From the NCBI GenBank assembly GCA_000934455.1, contig KN882225.1, positions 555,949-619,948 of the forward strand: 64,000 bases of DNA, read 5' to 3'. The position numbers and the translations under genes were made by a program. The notes under the pieces are model-generated. The model had not been told where the DNA came from and ran no database searches. It saw nothing but the letters and a program-made list of their open reading frames with translations. Origin of the DNA: Apostichopus parvimensis (Eukaryota; Echinodermata; Holothuroidea; Aspidochirotida; Stichopodidae). Every line of letters begins with the position of its first letter. Positions within the stretch are counted from its first letter, which is position 1. Of this stretch, positions 46,417 to 58,564 are shown piece after piece.

Positions 46417-47420
46417 TATAATTAGGGGGACTGATATGGAGCCGGCTCTTACATCTTAATTACTTCAGGGGTATCCAAGCATGTTAATGCTGCCAGGTGG
46501 CATACCGACTAATGCCCAAACCCCCTCAAGTGGTACAAGTGTTCTCTTATAGTTTATAGAAGTTTGAACTGGTTTCCACATTTGTTGATGAACTCAATGA
46601 GTGGGCGGGGATTGATGTCGTCCCCAGATGATGCCGAAATTCGGAGGTTTGCTATATTTGCATCTGCTTCGGTCACTGCTTATTTCTTCCTGAAATTCAT
46701 CTTTCTTCCTGGCATGGAGTCATAGAAGCAAATGATTGGATAATGAGAGCTAAAATGGCAAAATTACTGGAGAGATGATATTCACCCGTCTAACTCCTTC
46801 ATCAATAGCTGGCAGTGGGGGCATCAGGTCCAAACAATCAATATTTTGAGAATTATTGTTAGTGAAGGTATGCTATAAACATATAAATGTGCATTTCTGG
46901 CATTGAAAATGTTATTGAGATGTATGTATACTCCAGGAACTATAGTTTATGAACCAAATATAATATGTATGACTATTACAAAATTTTCGATAGTGTCTTT
47001 CAGTGGAAGTGAACAAGATGAAGAAAATTATTCAAGATACATGTGTTCCAATTTGTACTTCTCAAGTTTTGAAGTGATCGTGGGTATGATTAGTAGTATG
47101 CTTGCAGTATTTTCGAGTGACGAAATGTGATTTCATTATTGAAATCGACTATAGAGTAATTGTTCTTTACACAGCCGAAATCTCCCACGTCAGGGGCAAC
47201 AATCAACAATGAATGAATTTCCGCAATCAACTTTTACTTGAATGGTTGCCCTCTGATATAGTCGGTGTTAGCATTAAAACATAACTGTTCCAAATGGCAC
47301 TAGCCCTTTTTGCGAGAGAGTACAACATGTTCTATATTCTGTCCTGTATTCATTGGTTAATTGGGATTTTGCCATCACCCCAGGTTAGAGGCTCACTAGA
47401 ATATAGCCCAGACTAGGCCT
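46417..47420. other. No gene seen; one copy of the ATGAGTGGGCGGGG word
   Basis: AACTCAATGAGTGGGCGGGGATT near 46,588 belongs to the dispersed repeat family seen at 26 kb and 50-54 kb. No coding signal was found in the remainder. Confidence 0.4.
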
Positions 47421-47640
47421 TAAACAGCCACTGGTCCAATTTTGTATGAAGTATGTAAATGTTGGTTCAATTTTACCTACTGTGTGTACTGTACAACACA
47501 GTAGGCAGCTCTGCACCTGTACAATGCAGAATATAACCCACGCTGGTCCAATTTTTATTCGGTATGTAATATTGGTTCATTATTACCTACTGTGTATACT
47601 GTTTCAATCAGTACTCTGCACCTATACACTGTGTAGACAC
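47420..47640. repeat. Two-copy tandem repeat, about 120 bp
   Basis: TGGTCCAATTTT...GTATGTAA.TGTTGGTTCA...TTACCTACTGTGTRTACTGT...CTCTGCACCT occurs at about 47,420 and again at about 47,543. Confidence 0.6.
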
Positions 47641-47917
47641 AATTAAATGTGCACGTTGTATACATTTGGATGGGTTTTATGAGAGGGCATCTTTCGTACG
47701 CAGTTGCCATACTTGATGTAAATCATCATAGTAGCACCGTAGTGGAACTGATATGATCATACGAACGAGTGGGAGGACGTAGTCTACTGGTTAACTTTTG
47801 GATTGAACATGTGTGCAGTTCTGCATGTTATTTGATATCGACAGCTGTCGCCCTCGGTGATGGAAGCAATCAGCCTCGATCGAGATTGTGCTATACCAGA
47901 TGATTTGGAAACAAAAT

Positions 47918-48115
47918 CATTTACCATGGTAAAAGCATGGTAGAACTGTGGTAAATATACCTTAATAAATTTACCACTATTGTACGACAAATTTACCATA
48001 GTACAATTATGGCGAGACTGAGGGACACGAGATTTACCACACTTGTACCACCCTTTTACCATAGTTACCACGGTTTTATCATGGTTTACTATGGTAAAAG
48101 CATGGTATATTTTAA
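47918..48115. repeat. TACCATGGTA palindromic repeat array, copy 2
   Basis: The same word set as at 23,041-23,385 (TTTACCATGGTAAAAGCATGG, TTTACCATAGT, TTTACTATGGTAAAAGCATGG), both orientations. Outer blocks at 47,918 and 48,092 are near-inverse copies of each other, so the unit may be a foldback element of about 200 bp. Confidence 0.7.
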
Positions 48116-50785
48116 GCTGGGTCTGCATGTTTGATCGCTGATCGCTTTCTATACAGAGCCATAGCCAAGAAAGCATGTTATTCTTACACACTTTGGATAG
48201 GCCTAGGCTAGGCAATAACTGTAATGCCAACCATAGGGACGGTCATTAGCCTACTGTTACCATGTATAGTCAGTGTAAAAGTCGGTCAGTACATTAAGTC
48301 GGTCACAGTGTACTATTGAACGATAGTAATGTGTATAGGCGCGCTGTGGCTTGAACATGATCCCCATATGCCGTGCCTCTTTTGAAATTTATGTCGAGCT
48401 CTGCTAATTTATTTGTATTCACTGAGGTTGACAGCTCGGTCATTTGGGCCGCCATGATTGGGCCGCCATGATTAGCTATTATTTTATTGAATAAATTAGG
48501 CCGCTTCAATGATTAGCCCTGTATACAATATATGTGTTCACTATATGAAATAAATTATCCCTTCATTTTGTAGCTGAGGTTAAAGGTCATCTGACGACAA
48601 CAGAATCATTATGAAAACTTGATAAACACTAACGTGGTGAGAAAAACCTCAATGAAGCTGAATACTTGATATGTTTAATAACTATGGTAAAAACATGATC
48701 TTCTTTATATTAACAGAGGTAAAGTAGACATCTAGTTAGGCATGTTTTTATTAACATTAGAAGTAAAGGAACTACAAAGCCCTTTATAGTTTTCTTGTTT
48801 ATTTTGGTACCAAGTTAGTGACAATTTAATATACAATTTGTCTTATATGTTCCAGCTGTATAGTGACATGAAGCTGCCCGACACCTTCCTGAAATACTTT
48901 GACAAAGAATGGGAGCAGTGGGTAGGTGGGGAATTTGCCTTGGAGAGGATGATAAAAATTGAAATAGCTGAGTATTATTGTAACATAATCACTACCAGCT
49001 AGACCAGGATTTCTAGGCCAACCTTTTCGGAGCCAAGATCTACTTGACCAAATGTTTAATTGTGTATGTTTATGCACACAGCAAATTATACTATAAATTT
49101 TTTAACTGTGATCGACAGGTAATTGGTCTGTGATCGACTAATCGATGTACTGGAATTGGTCATGTCCGAGCTAGACTTTAATATGTTGATGATATGTATA
49201 CCAGTTGTCTCAATCCTGACTTAAGGATGCAGGAGAGAAAACCCAGCATATTCTTAAAACTGGCTTCAGATACTAGTTATAAGTCGGAAATAAAAGTAAA
49301 ATTATTAAACTGAAATTTTTTTAACCTGCAATTGAAAAAGGGTTGACTTCAACTAATTGAATGACTTTGCAATGACTTCAATTCAGACATAACAAACTCA
49401 CTCCTTACCTACTTTAAATAGAAGCAAAAGCTGAATTTCAGTCATTATATATATTATTTTATTACTGTTGTGATCTGCCACTGTCACGCTATCCTTCTAT
49501 CTATCCTTCTCATCCATCCTCATATAAACCATCCATCAACCCATGCACACATCCACCATTCTTTGCCCGTTTGTAATGAAACTTACCTCTATATACCACT
49601 TAAAAGGTTAGTTGGATGTTGGGCTGGACCACTCTTGACCTCTGGCAAGTCAATTTCAGAGTTATTTAAAGGTATATCACGAAGCATTAAATTTGGAAAA
49701 GTGGAAAATTTGTACTTCCTTGGAGAGCTACCTCATTTAAGCATCATTATATGGATCCTTATGTGGAAACATTCATGAGATATGTAGTGGTTCTATGGTG
49801 TACAAAAATACTGCATTATTGTTGTCGAGGGCATTTAGGGTCAAGAGAGGTGAAATATTGAAAAGCATGAAAACTACTGTAGACTTTTGATACCACAACT
49901 TCAATATTACTTGTTATTATAAGTTGTTACTATTAGCTCTTCTGTAATTGTAATGTATTGTAATAATGTAATGGAGGTTTTTGGCCAAAATTTTGGTTTT
50001 CTGATTATGTTTTTGTCTTCATTCCAGCAGGAGATATTAGCTCATTTTCAACATTCATTTACTGTAATACAGACAAATAAAATAAATGACATAAAACTGA
50101 CAAGACTATCCCAATACTGTAATATGGGGCCGAGGAAGTACAACTGTGTGACCTTTTCCACTCATATTATAGGTTTGAACTTTACTCTGATTTGGTATGC
50201 AAATTACAATTTGAGAACAATTTACATGCTTTCTCTACCTTGATAGAAAATGGAATGTTCATCTTTACTCTTACAGCTGCTGAGGGTTTCATAAATGTGC
50301 CAGGATGTTCCAGCAAGGACTCTGCAGGTACTGTATATTATCCTTGAAAGCATTTTACAGTATAACTTGATACAATTGTAGGGTTACCAGAAATGTTGGT
50401 ACCGACTGGGGCAGAGATAAAATATTGTGGGGGACATTGGCGCATATTTGGGAGGGTGTTCTGAGTTTCTGTGTGAGAGAAGGGCCGGGGGGATTAGAGT
50501 GGCTCATAACCAGAAAAAAAATGTATTCAACAAAATAAACTTGCATCATAACTTCTAAATACACATAGTGTATGTTAAATGTATATTATTGCTCAAGAGA
50601 AATTCCACTTAAAATCAACTGCTTCATTTGAACTGGAAGTTGAAACTGGGAATTGGTGGCTGGTTTTGAACTGGTCTTACTAGATTAACAGGTTTAGAAC
50701 TGGTCCAACTGGTATATGACTGGTTCAATGCATATAACAGATCTCAGAAACAGTATACATGTCCGATTTTGCAAACTTGTTTTGG
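48116..50785. other. No supported feature
   Basis: AT-rich sequence with short frames only. None showed a family signature or a convincing exon with splice sites. Confidence 0.4.
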
Positions 50786-50789
50786 TGTC

Positions 50790-51310
50790 ATTGGTGGTGG
50801 TAGGTCACATGCCTGGCTATGACGATATTGTATATCATAAAATTCATGAAGGGGCGGGGCCATACATAATTTTACTGAATATTGCTTGTAACCACCCTAT
50901 CTCAGAAGTGAAATGGTAGATTGATGTCATACTTGGTATATAGCTTTCCCACGGTGGATAAATCATTCATATTGATTTGCATGTGGACTTTTTTATATTC
51001 ATGAGTGGACAGGACTTTTTAAATTGGCAATATCTCAACAACCGTATGTCTGCTTTTGCTGAACTTTTTCGGGTGCTAGGTTACATTGTACACGTGTGCC
51101 ATACATAATTTATACTGAATTTTGCTTGTAAGCACCTAATCTCAGGAATGACATGGTTGATTGATTTCATACTTGGTATATATGTTACCCATGATGCCGA
51201 GTAAATATTCATTATAGATTTGGGTGTTGACCTTATTATTATTCATGAGTTGAATTTCTTAAATGTCAATATCTCAATAATCTTAGTCCGATATTGCTCA
51301 AATTTGTTTG
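50790..51310 (+). repeat. Dispersed repeat containing ATTCATGAGTGGGCGGGGC, plus orientation
   Basis: TTCATGAAGGGGCGGGGCC (50,846), TTCATGAGTGGACAGGACTT (50,998) and TTCATGAGTTGAATTTCTT (51,244), with the linked words TTTTACTGAATATTGCTTGTAA and ATCTCAG...GTCATACTTGGTATATA. Two diverged units of about 270 bp can be followed. Confidence 0.6.
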
Positions 51311-52010
51311 AGAGGCATTGTTAGGTCTAGGTATTAGGGTAGGCGTACATGCATGGCCGGAAGTGCAGGACGGCTACCTCAGAACATCTGAGGGTCCCGC
51401 TGCTGCAAATTGTGTCCGGTGTGCCTGGAAGGGGCATAAGGAAGTGCAGACAGCTGCCTCCCTTCCCTCATGCCATGTTGTCAGTGGGGAAGCACTGTGC
51501 CCTCAAGAAACCAGCATAATAAAATAAAGCAATCTTTCTGAACAGCTGCGGCCTGCATAGTTGTTTGAAATTGGAAGAACAGCTTCTAAATGCTGCGGCC
51601 TTCGCTCAAGTAATTCTCTCTGTCGGCTGCCACGCCCTCCCCTTAGAAAACCCAAATATCGTAAATCCTAAGCAAATAATTTTTCGTATGCAAAATGCGT
51701 CCTTCTTTATCATCCTAATCCTTTGTCTTGCATAATTTGCTATTCAATTTTTGTACCTAAAACCTCACAAGAACTGAACTCAAGAATGAGGGGATATTCC
51801 ATTCTCGTACAACTTTTTCCAGTACACATCCAGTTTCGCCTTCTCTATTGGAAAATCCTGGATACACCTCAGAACTCATAAGGTTGTTCAGGTCAAAGGT
51901 CATCTATTAGACATCTGGTGCCTTGAAGAAGTCTAAACAAAATAATGTAAGTTCCTATTAAATCTTCCACGTCAGATTTTTTAACCATATCCAGGTATCA
52001 TGGGTTATGC
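51311..52010. other. GC-richer block without recognised feature
   Basis: 51,340-51,610 has more G and C than its surroundings (GGACGGCTACCTCAGAACATC, CTGCTGCAAATTGTGTCCGG) and ends with AATAAA-like words. I do not recognise it; possibly an unclassified SINE. Confidence 0.3.
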
Positions 52011-52013
52011 CTA

Positions 52014-52776
52014 ATGTATGTAGAACTCAACCGGAACAATGGGAAACAAAACATGGGAACAATTATGACAATATTTACAGGTATAAACATCATATATACC
52101 TGGACTGTGTACAGTAGACTTGCTCATAAAGTGAACCACTTCCACTTAAACTGTCTGTGCAAAATATTGAAAATCAAATGGCAGGACAAAATATATGACA
52201 CAGAAGTTCTGATCTCAGCAAATCTGCCCTCTAATCACACCAAGCTCATAGATTAGGTGGACAGGCCATCTCTGCAGAATGTCTGCCATATATACCAACG
52301 TAACTACTGTATGATGAACTAAAATCGAGGAATCATTCTCATGGAGGGCAACAAAAACGCTTGAAGGATACACTGAAGAAATAATCGTGGGAGAAAACCT
52401 GGGCTGAACAGTCTCTGTGTCAAACATGCTGAAGAAAATTCCAGAACTGATGCAGAGGAAAAGCGACGACTGCGAAAGTGGCGTAACTACAGTCAGACTT
52501 NNNNNNNNNNNNNNNNNNNNNNNNNNNNNNNNNNNNNNNNNNNNNNNNNNNNNNNNNNNNNNNNNNNNNNNNNNNNNNNNNNNNNNNNNNNNNNNNNNNN
52601 NNNNNNNNNNNNNNNNNNNNNNNNNNNNNNNNNNNNNNNNNNNNNNNNNNNNNNNNNNNNNNNNNNNNNNNNNNNNNCACCCTACACCTGCCCGATTTGT
52701 GGTACCTCGACTATTCTGTGAAAAGATTGGCCTCATCAGTCATCTTCAGTGGCATGACAGGTTGAATAAACTTTAG
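52014..52776 (+). mobile_element. LINE fragment (C-terminal half of ORF2), interrupted by an assembly gap
   Basis: The frame reads TWTVYSRLAHKVNHFHLNCL CKILKIKWQDKIYDTEVL, then a stop and frame changes with QRNYCM and GQQKRLKDTLKK, and after the gap HPYTCPICG...RLFCEKIGLISHL QWH. The order (IKWQDKIxxTEVL, QKRxKDTLK, CPxC...IGLISHLRTH) is that of the last part of a common non-LTR retrotransposon ORF2 with a terminal zinc finger. It carries several stops and frameshifts. Confidence 0.8.
52501..52677. other. Assembly gap of 177 N
   Basis: Unknown bases. Reading frames drawn across it are meaningless in the middle. The gap falls inside a LINE fragment. Confidence 1.
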
Positions 52777-52976
52777 GAGGGGCAGTGGTGGTCATCATAT
52801 CACTTGCAATAGACGCAAACTGGCCTTTTACCTATAATATGTTACTCATAGGCCTACTAAAAATTACATAATAACATGGTAGCAATTTCTAGGTAGGTGT
52901 TTTTGTACGATCAAACTAAGATGCTCTGCTGTAACATAGCACTGATTTATGAGCCCAAATTGTCTGCTTTCAACAG

Positions 52977-54879
52977 GAAGATCGACAAGAGAGGAAGAAA
53001 AAAGTCAGTGGTGAAAGTTCAACTGGGATGGAGTAACTCTCGATTCAAAACACGGTGTTATTGCTAAGTTAAATCAAACAATGGTGGAGGGGTTCTTAAT
53101 CTTCATATGCCTGGAGAAAGTACCTATACAGAGATGCTAAACAAGGCTGTTGACACATTTTTCCCATCAGGAAAAGTTCATTCGTCGGTCCCAAAGACGT
53201 ATATAACCTCTTCTTGGGAAATAACAGGTGTGAGACATACCAGAGAAATGGGTTCAACATTGATGAGTTATTCCAAGAGGCTGGTAGTAAAGCAAGGGTG
53301 TACCTTTATTCAAAGAAAATGGTAATATGTAACATTAGACTTTTGGTAGTTCCATGGCCGAAGATTTCATCTTGAATAAACTTGGTTTGCTGGTAATAGT
53401 ACAATTTTTTTCCTGGTAGGACATCCTTTCTATGTATGTTCTTGAGGGGTGGAGCTGGGAGCTGGTAGATCTGGTTTTACCAAAATTACCTTATGGCCAC
53501 AACTCAGATGCCAATCTGAATTGTTCTTATATTTGGTATATATGCACGTTGTCCATAATGAGTAGATGAACTCTATTGATTTGGGTCCAAGTTCGTCTTG
53601 TGAATATTAATGAGTAGACAAGACTTGAATTTCTGCAAATGTCAATCTCCACAACCATATATTTTATATTGATGAATCTTGATTTCGTAGTATAACTTGG
53701 TGGTAATGTTATATGTTTGTAGTGACAGGACATATCATCCCTTTAATATTGATTAGGGTCGGGTCTGAGTTGATTTCAGCAAAATAAGCCTGTAACCATC
53801 TTATCTCAGGCATTGTAAGAGTAAGTGATCTTAATTTATTTTACCCTTGCTGAGTAGATCTTGGTAACCTTGAATATTATTGAAAGGGCAGGGCTTGTCT
53901 CCATTACAATTTTTCTGATTTTGATGCTGGTATTTGGGGGGGGGGGGGGGTGAAGTAGGTAGGCTATGTGTGGGCGAAATGACATTGATATTTCAATATC
54001 ATATTAGTATTCATGCAGGGGGCGGGGGCACGGGGCTAAACCTGATTTTACCAAACTGTAATTTTCCACCTCATCTAAGCAGTCCCAATTTTTATTTATT
54101 CAAACTTGTTGTGTAGGTTGCCCATAGTGAGTAGACAAATCCCTGTTTATGTTGTTGTCGATCTCAAGAATATTAATGAGTGGGCAGGACTTAGATTAGC
54201 CTGTTGAAACAGGCTTTTGTCGACTACTCCACACTGCCAAACCACTCAATGACATGAAGTCAGTATTCACTTGATTTCTGTGAATCAAATGCCTGTCAGC
54301 ATATACACAGGGAACTCATTTCTAAGAGAGAAACTCCTTTCTACGGAGATCTAGAGTTAGCTCTGTGCATGGTTAATGCCAGTGACTACAATTCATGAGG
54401 TCCCCGGTTCAAGTCTCTCCAAGATCAATGTGTGTCCTCTAGTTACCAAGTTGTTAATCCAATTGAAAATTCATAATCATGGACGTTTAATATAAATGTT
54501 CTAGACTGACCTCGTTAAGCTTGCGTTAATTAACCAGTAAAAGGTTGCTTGTGAGTTCCACCTTACAGGAGGATCGATAGTAACTCTTGAATGTCAATAC
54601 ACTTATTACACTGTGACCGTATACATACACCGTCTGCTTCAGCAGGCTTAGAGTGAAATGTCAACATTTTCATTCTCCACTGCCTTTGACTCGTCCTTAA
54701 GTTTGGACTGAATCTCAAACAAGTGTCTTTGAAAGTAGTTTTGAAGTATACTTCATGACTGGGCCTGCTCTTAAATAAGTACATAACTTTGTGTTTTCCA
54801 TTGTTTTATTTAGTTATACTCCCCAGTGGTGTTGACTTCAAGTGATGAAGAAAGCTTACCTGACATCAATCTGCAGCCG
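52977..54879 (+). CDS. Two exons of a G2E3-like protein gene (partial, one frameshift)
   Basis: Exon 1, 52977-53321, follows an acceptor TTTCAACAG and ends with donor ATG|GTAATA. It reads VKVQLGWSNSRFKTRCYC, a stop, VKSNNGGGVLNLHMPGESTY TEMLNKAVDTFFPSG and, after a one-base frame change near 53,176, SFVGPKDVYNLFLGNNRCET and ARVYLYSKKM. The GGGxRxLxxP...LFFPxG...RxYLxSKK pattern matches the N-terminal part of marine-invertebrate proteins annotated as G2/M-phase-specific E3 ligase-like. Exon 2 starts 54814 after TTTTATTTAG with LYSPVVLTSSDEESLPDINL Q, phase 0, in keeping with exon 1. Its right border is uncertain, and the catalytic HECT part is not in view. The stop and frameshift may be decay or assembly error. 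The intron holds the repeat at 53,440-54,195. Confidence 0.45.
53440..54195 (+). repeat. Dispersed repeat containing AATATTAATGAGTGGGCAGGACTT
   Basis: Three diverged units, with AATATTAATGAGTAGACAAGA near 53,600, AATATTATTGAAAGGGCAGGG near 53,870 and AATATTAATGAGTGGGCAGGA near 54,165, each preceded by a GCCCATAGTGAGTAGAC-like block. A poly-G run of about 14 bases lies at 53,937. Confidence 0.6.
54360..54435 (+). mobile_element. tRNA-like sequence, probable SINE head
   Basis: GTTAGCTCTGTGCATGGTTA (A box) and CCCCGGTTCAAGTCTC (B box) lie about 45 bases apart. The stems do not close, so it is unlikely to be a tRNA gene. Confidence 0.45.
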
Positions 54880-55042
54880 GGACATCTGCTGTATCATCAT
54901 TGGAGATACAATCACTGGATGTACAAGGAGAGCCTAAATACCCACCTGAAGTTAGCAGAATATTCGGCCAACAGCACATTTTCTGAAGTTAGCAGCAGAT
55001 TTCAGCAGCACATTTTAGCACACGGCGCTTTCACAATGCAAA

Positions 55043-55312
55043 TCGCTTTTGTGCTGGGTATTGAACACCACTATGTTATAGTAAATAAACTTTCCAATCA
55101 ATCGATACCAAATTTATATATATATCTATACAGGTTTAAAGGGTCTCAACGATTTTGAAAGTTCAAGGCTGATATGTAATTTCCGACTAGATTTTGAACA
55201 CATATATTCCAATAAATTGCGTGTGGTGGAACAAATCGCTTTTGTGCTGGGTATTGAACACCACCATGTTAGAGTAAATTAACTTTCCAATCAATCGATA
55301 CCAAATATGAAT
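55043..55312. repeat. Direct repeat, about 85 bp, 183 bp apart
   Basis: CAAATCGCTTTTGTGCTGGG followed by TATTGAACACCACYATGTTA and AACTTTCCAATCAATCGATA occurs at about 55,043 and 55,226 with few changes. Confidence 0.75.
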
Positions 55313-55909
55313 ATATCTTTATATATTTCTATAAACTATAAACTCTAAAAGTTTATAAACAAGTCTAAAACACTATAAACGACGCTATCCAACCACCGCG
55401 TAATGCTCAATAATGTAGTGAAGAAAATGTTTCTCAAAATTCCTACAAGTTGCATCACCCTTCTTGCTACCATGTCTATATCACATTGTGTGGTGACGAT
55501 CATCAGACTAAGGGCACATTTGCCCAATGGTTGCAGTACAATTGGAACGTCCAACTCAGGGATGCACGAAGGCTACTTTAACATGTAGTATTTTATGGAT
55601 TTCGGAAGTATATACCTATTTGTTAAAAACACGTGAACGCCATTCTTTGTCCAGTCTCCGATCCAAATCATAAGGTCATTAATTTTCTTCAGTTTCAATA
55701 CTCTTGTTATGGTTAAATAACTGTTAATTAATTATTACTCAACATGCGAGTGGATAGCAAAAACGCAATCGTCGCACCCCCCCCCTCCCCACCAAATATG
55801 ATGCCTTCGCTGCGGCCATGACTGGATCAAGACATCAGCCATCCCATGTGGATAGCCAGCCCCCACCCAGCTCCCCCAAATACAAAACTCTGGCTGCGCC
55901 ACTGGATGT

Positions 55910-56735
55910 TAGTTTTCTTAGGAATAACAGTACATGAAAAATTTAACTGGATTGAAGTTAATATAAGCAATTAATATATAAATCGAAATGGTATTATAAC
56001 TCGTCTCGATGACAAGTTGTCCAGAAGTATCCTCCTAACATTATATAACACACTCGTGTGCCCTCACCCGAACTATAATCTGCTTCTCTGGGTTCACATA
56101 TAAAACAACTCATAAAACATAAAATAACTCATATATGTACACGTTAAAGATAAGAGAAGAATAAGAAGTTTCCTTAAATTTTGTTAAAAACTTTTCAGGC
56201 TTAATTATGAGAATCTTGTATATAGAGTCAATGAATCTGCTAGGAATAAATTTGTAAGACTTGTCAAACATATACAAACTTCTAACGAACATCCTCTACA
56301 TTCCAAGCTCAACTCTCTGTGCAATAAAACAAATTAGAATTTGAGAAATCCAAATATCACACCATCTTTTAAAATTACACTCTTTAAGAACTCGTTTATT
56401 TACAGAGCAGCCCTTTTTGTACAAAACGGCTCCTTAGATCCTTTATTGTAGCTTTTTGATGTTTTAGAATTGTTACTCTTTAAGAACTCGTTTTATTTAG
56501 AGCCGCTCCTTTTTGTAAACTTGATAAAGACAGCTTCTTAGATCCTTTGTTGTAGCTTTTTCATGGTTTTTATAACTTTTATAACGCTTTTTATCGTTCA
56601 TTATTATCTTAATCTCATAAAATTTATATGTCTTAACCTGTATTTTGGATGTTCTGTGTATTGTTATATTTTTATCCTATTTATAAATTTCTCTGTAAAT
56701 TTATACTGGAATAAAGAAATGAATGAATGTGTGTA
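55910..56735 (+). mobile_element. Decayed LINE 3' end (CR1-like)
   Basis: In broken frames: FLGITVHEKFNWIEVNIS, then LDDKLSRSILLTLYNTLVCP HPNYNLLLWV, and NYENLVYRVNESARNKFVRL, the usual order at the end of a CR1/Jockey-type reverse transcriptase. The 3' region contains a diverged duplication (CTCTTTAAGAACTCG...GATCCTTTRTTGTAGCTTTTT at 56,380 and 56,478) and ends AATAAAGAAATGAATGAATG. Many stops; inactive. Confidence 0.65.
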
Positions 56736-57119
56736 TGTATGTATACAAATATTTCATTATTTAGGAAAGTGAGTACTATTAATGAATTCACTAAACGGAT
56801 TGGATCAAGAAGTTCCTATACAGAGTACCGTAGCCTATGGTAGGGCTGAACCAGGTAGACTTACATCATAATGAACAAATGCGTTCTAAATTAGTGTTCA
56901 GCAAGATAGGCAGTGAGCAAACTATATATCATGCCGCGAAAGTTATATTGGGACAATAGCACACATCTTTCGCGCGGAGCGCGTGAAAACTTGTCGGTCT
57001 TTTGTGTAATATATATTTAAATATATTAAGTATTATATATATTCTCCCTCGACCTCCCCGATGAGATCGCCAATCTTCCCCGACGGGGGGGGGGCAGCTG
57101 CCTTCCCCTAGGGGGGGTG

Positions 57120-57282
57120 CACAAGTGTGTTGAGACACCGCTTTGAATGTGGAGTGATTTCCTTGGACATCGTAAGGAACCGTACAGTCCATCGTACCAA
57201 TACCATCCTGTCTCAAGTTTAAATACTGACTTCAAATGGTCGTTTTCATTTACAGTCACTGCAAACAATTCATATCTGTAAT
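57120..57282 (-). CDS. Possible exon, unrecognised (YELFAVTVN...WYWYDGLYG)
   Basis: On minus, after an acceptor-like ATTACAG, an open frame reads YELFAVTVNENDHLKSVFKL and WYWYDGLYGSLRCP, then runs into a G/C homopolymer. The W-x-x-YDG word is seen in several peptidase and transposon-borne proteins, but I cannot assign a family. Low certainty that it is a real exon. Confidence 0.25.
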
Positions 57283-57289
57283 GATAATA

Positions 57290-58480
57290 TTGTTGAAAAG
57301 TAACTCAATTATGTGTCTTAATTAAAATGAAACAAAAAGGGCATGATGAAGATGGAGTTGAAACCAGGAAACTTTTGTTCCCTCGCTGAAAAGCACGATT
57401 AGGCTGATTCAACTAACTAAAATGAACAAAATATTTGCAGATAGTATGAAGATATAAACGAATTGATTCAATTAACTTTATGCTACAGGCTGACAAAAAT
57501 ACTTGAAATGTACCTAAACCTGAATATTTATACCAACAAGTCATCAACAAATAAAGCTTTACTATATCAAGACGTGGATTTGGGTTCTTTCGTCAGAATA
57601 GACCATGACCAATTCCCAAAAAAAAATGGTGTGCTTCCGTACATTTTATGTTAGGAATTTTTCCTTTCTAGCCTTATTGAGGAAACTTGAAAGTAAACCA
57701 ATGGACTTATGCTTAAGGTTCCTGGGTATTTACGCCCATTGAAAGGTAGGCCAATCAGTTGCATAATTTTTATGAAGGGCCAAGTGCAGTTTTCCATCGA
57801 TTGCAGATCAAAATGACGGCTTACCTTAAATCAGCAACATTAAGTAAGTGTCAAACGTTTGCTGTCTTGAGTCCACCGCCTGCCCAGAAAGGTGAAAACA
57901 CTATGAACGGTGGTTTGCCTCCAAAGTTGATAAAGCGTCTCGGTGTCCATTTTCGTAGATCTTTACACCGAACATCTTTGTTTTTTCTGTGATTGAAAAA
58001 GGTATAGTAAACTTAAGGAAAACAATAATGTGACTAATAATTTTCAGCGGATTCGAGCGCTTAATTTCTCAACAACCGAAGGAATTTATATCTTTTCGAA
58101 GGCGTATGTGATATGTAATTAAAACATGGCAAGTTGACATACAAATTTCGAGGTCTTTAGGGACAGTAATGATCAACCTCAACAACTAGGTAATTATGGT
58201 GATTGATAAACATGTAGTCCCTAAAGGTTGACGTTGGTACAAGTTATTAAGGTTAGCCATATGGCGTGCAAGGTCTATATACTATGGGGTTTCCAAATTA
58301 CCTGCATATACCGTCAACATACGTCAAAGAAGTAAATGAATAGTTGTGACCGTTGTAAACTACGATCTGGTGAATAGACCATACATGCTGAACAGCGCTA
58401 TATCTTATTTCATATATCTTATGTGTGCAGATTTTGTTAGAGTAGTGAATTACTTATAAGCGTTTCTTTGATTGCGATTA
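57290..58480. other. No supported feature
   Basis: AT-rich sequence. The frames in it show no recognisable signature on either strand. Confidence 0.4.
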
Positions 58481-58481
58481 C

Positions 58482-58564
58482 CTTTGGGAACTCCACACAG
58501 AGCCACGGATCCCCCCATGAAGTCATCCATCATGGCCTGAACGTCCCAGTCAGGATCTCGAGCA
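58482..58564 (-). CDS. Possible small exon, unrecognised (ARDPDWDVQAMMDDFMGG)
   Basis: On minus, between acceptor GCCTATAG and donor AAAG|GTAATC, 83 bases encode 27 residues ending VALCGVPK. Borders are good and codon use looks coding, but the family is unknown and no partner exon was found in the window. Confidence 0.35.

Noticed and set aside
52215-52776. Long frames across the N gap
   Set aside because: The middle is made of unknown bases; only the parts outside the gap are informative and they belong to a LINE fragment.
56929-57120. Proline/arginine-rich minus frames next to the G-rich run
   Set aside because: Low-complexity translation of poly-C/poly-G sequence.
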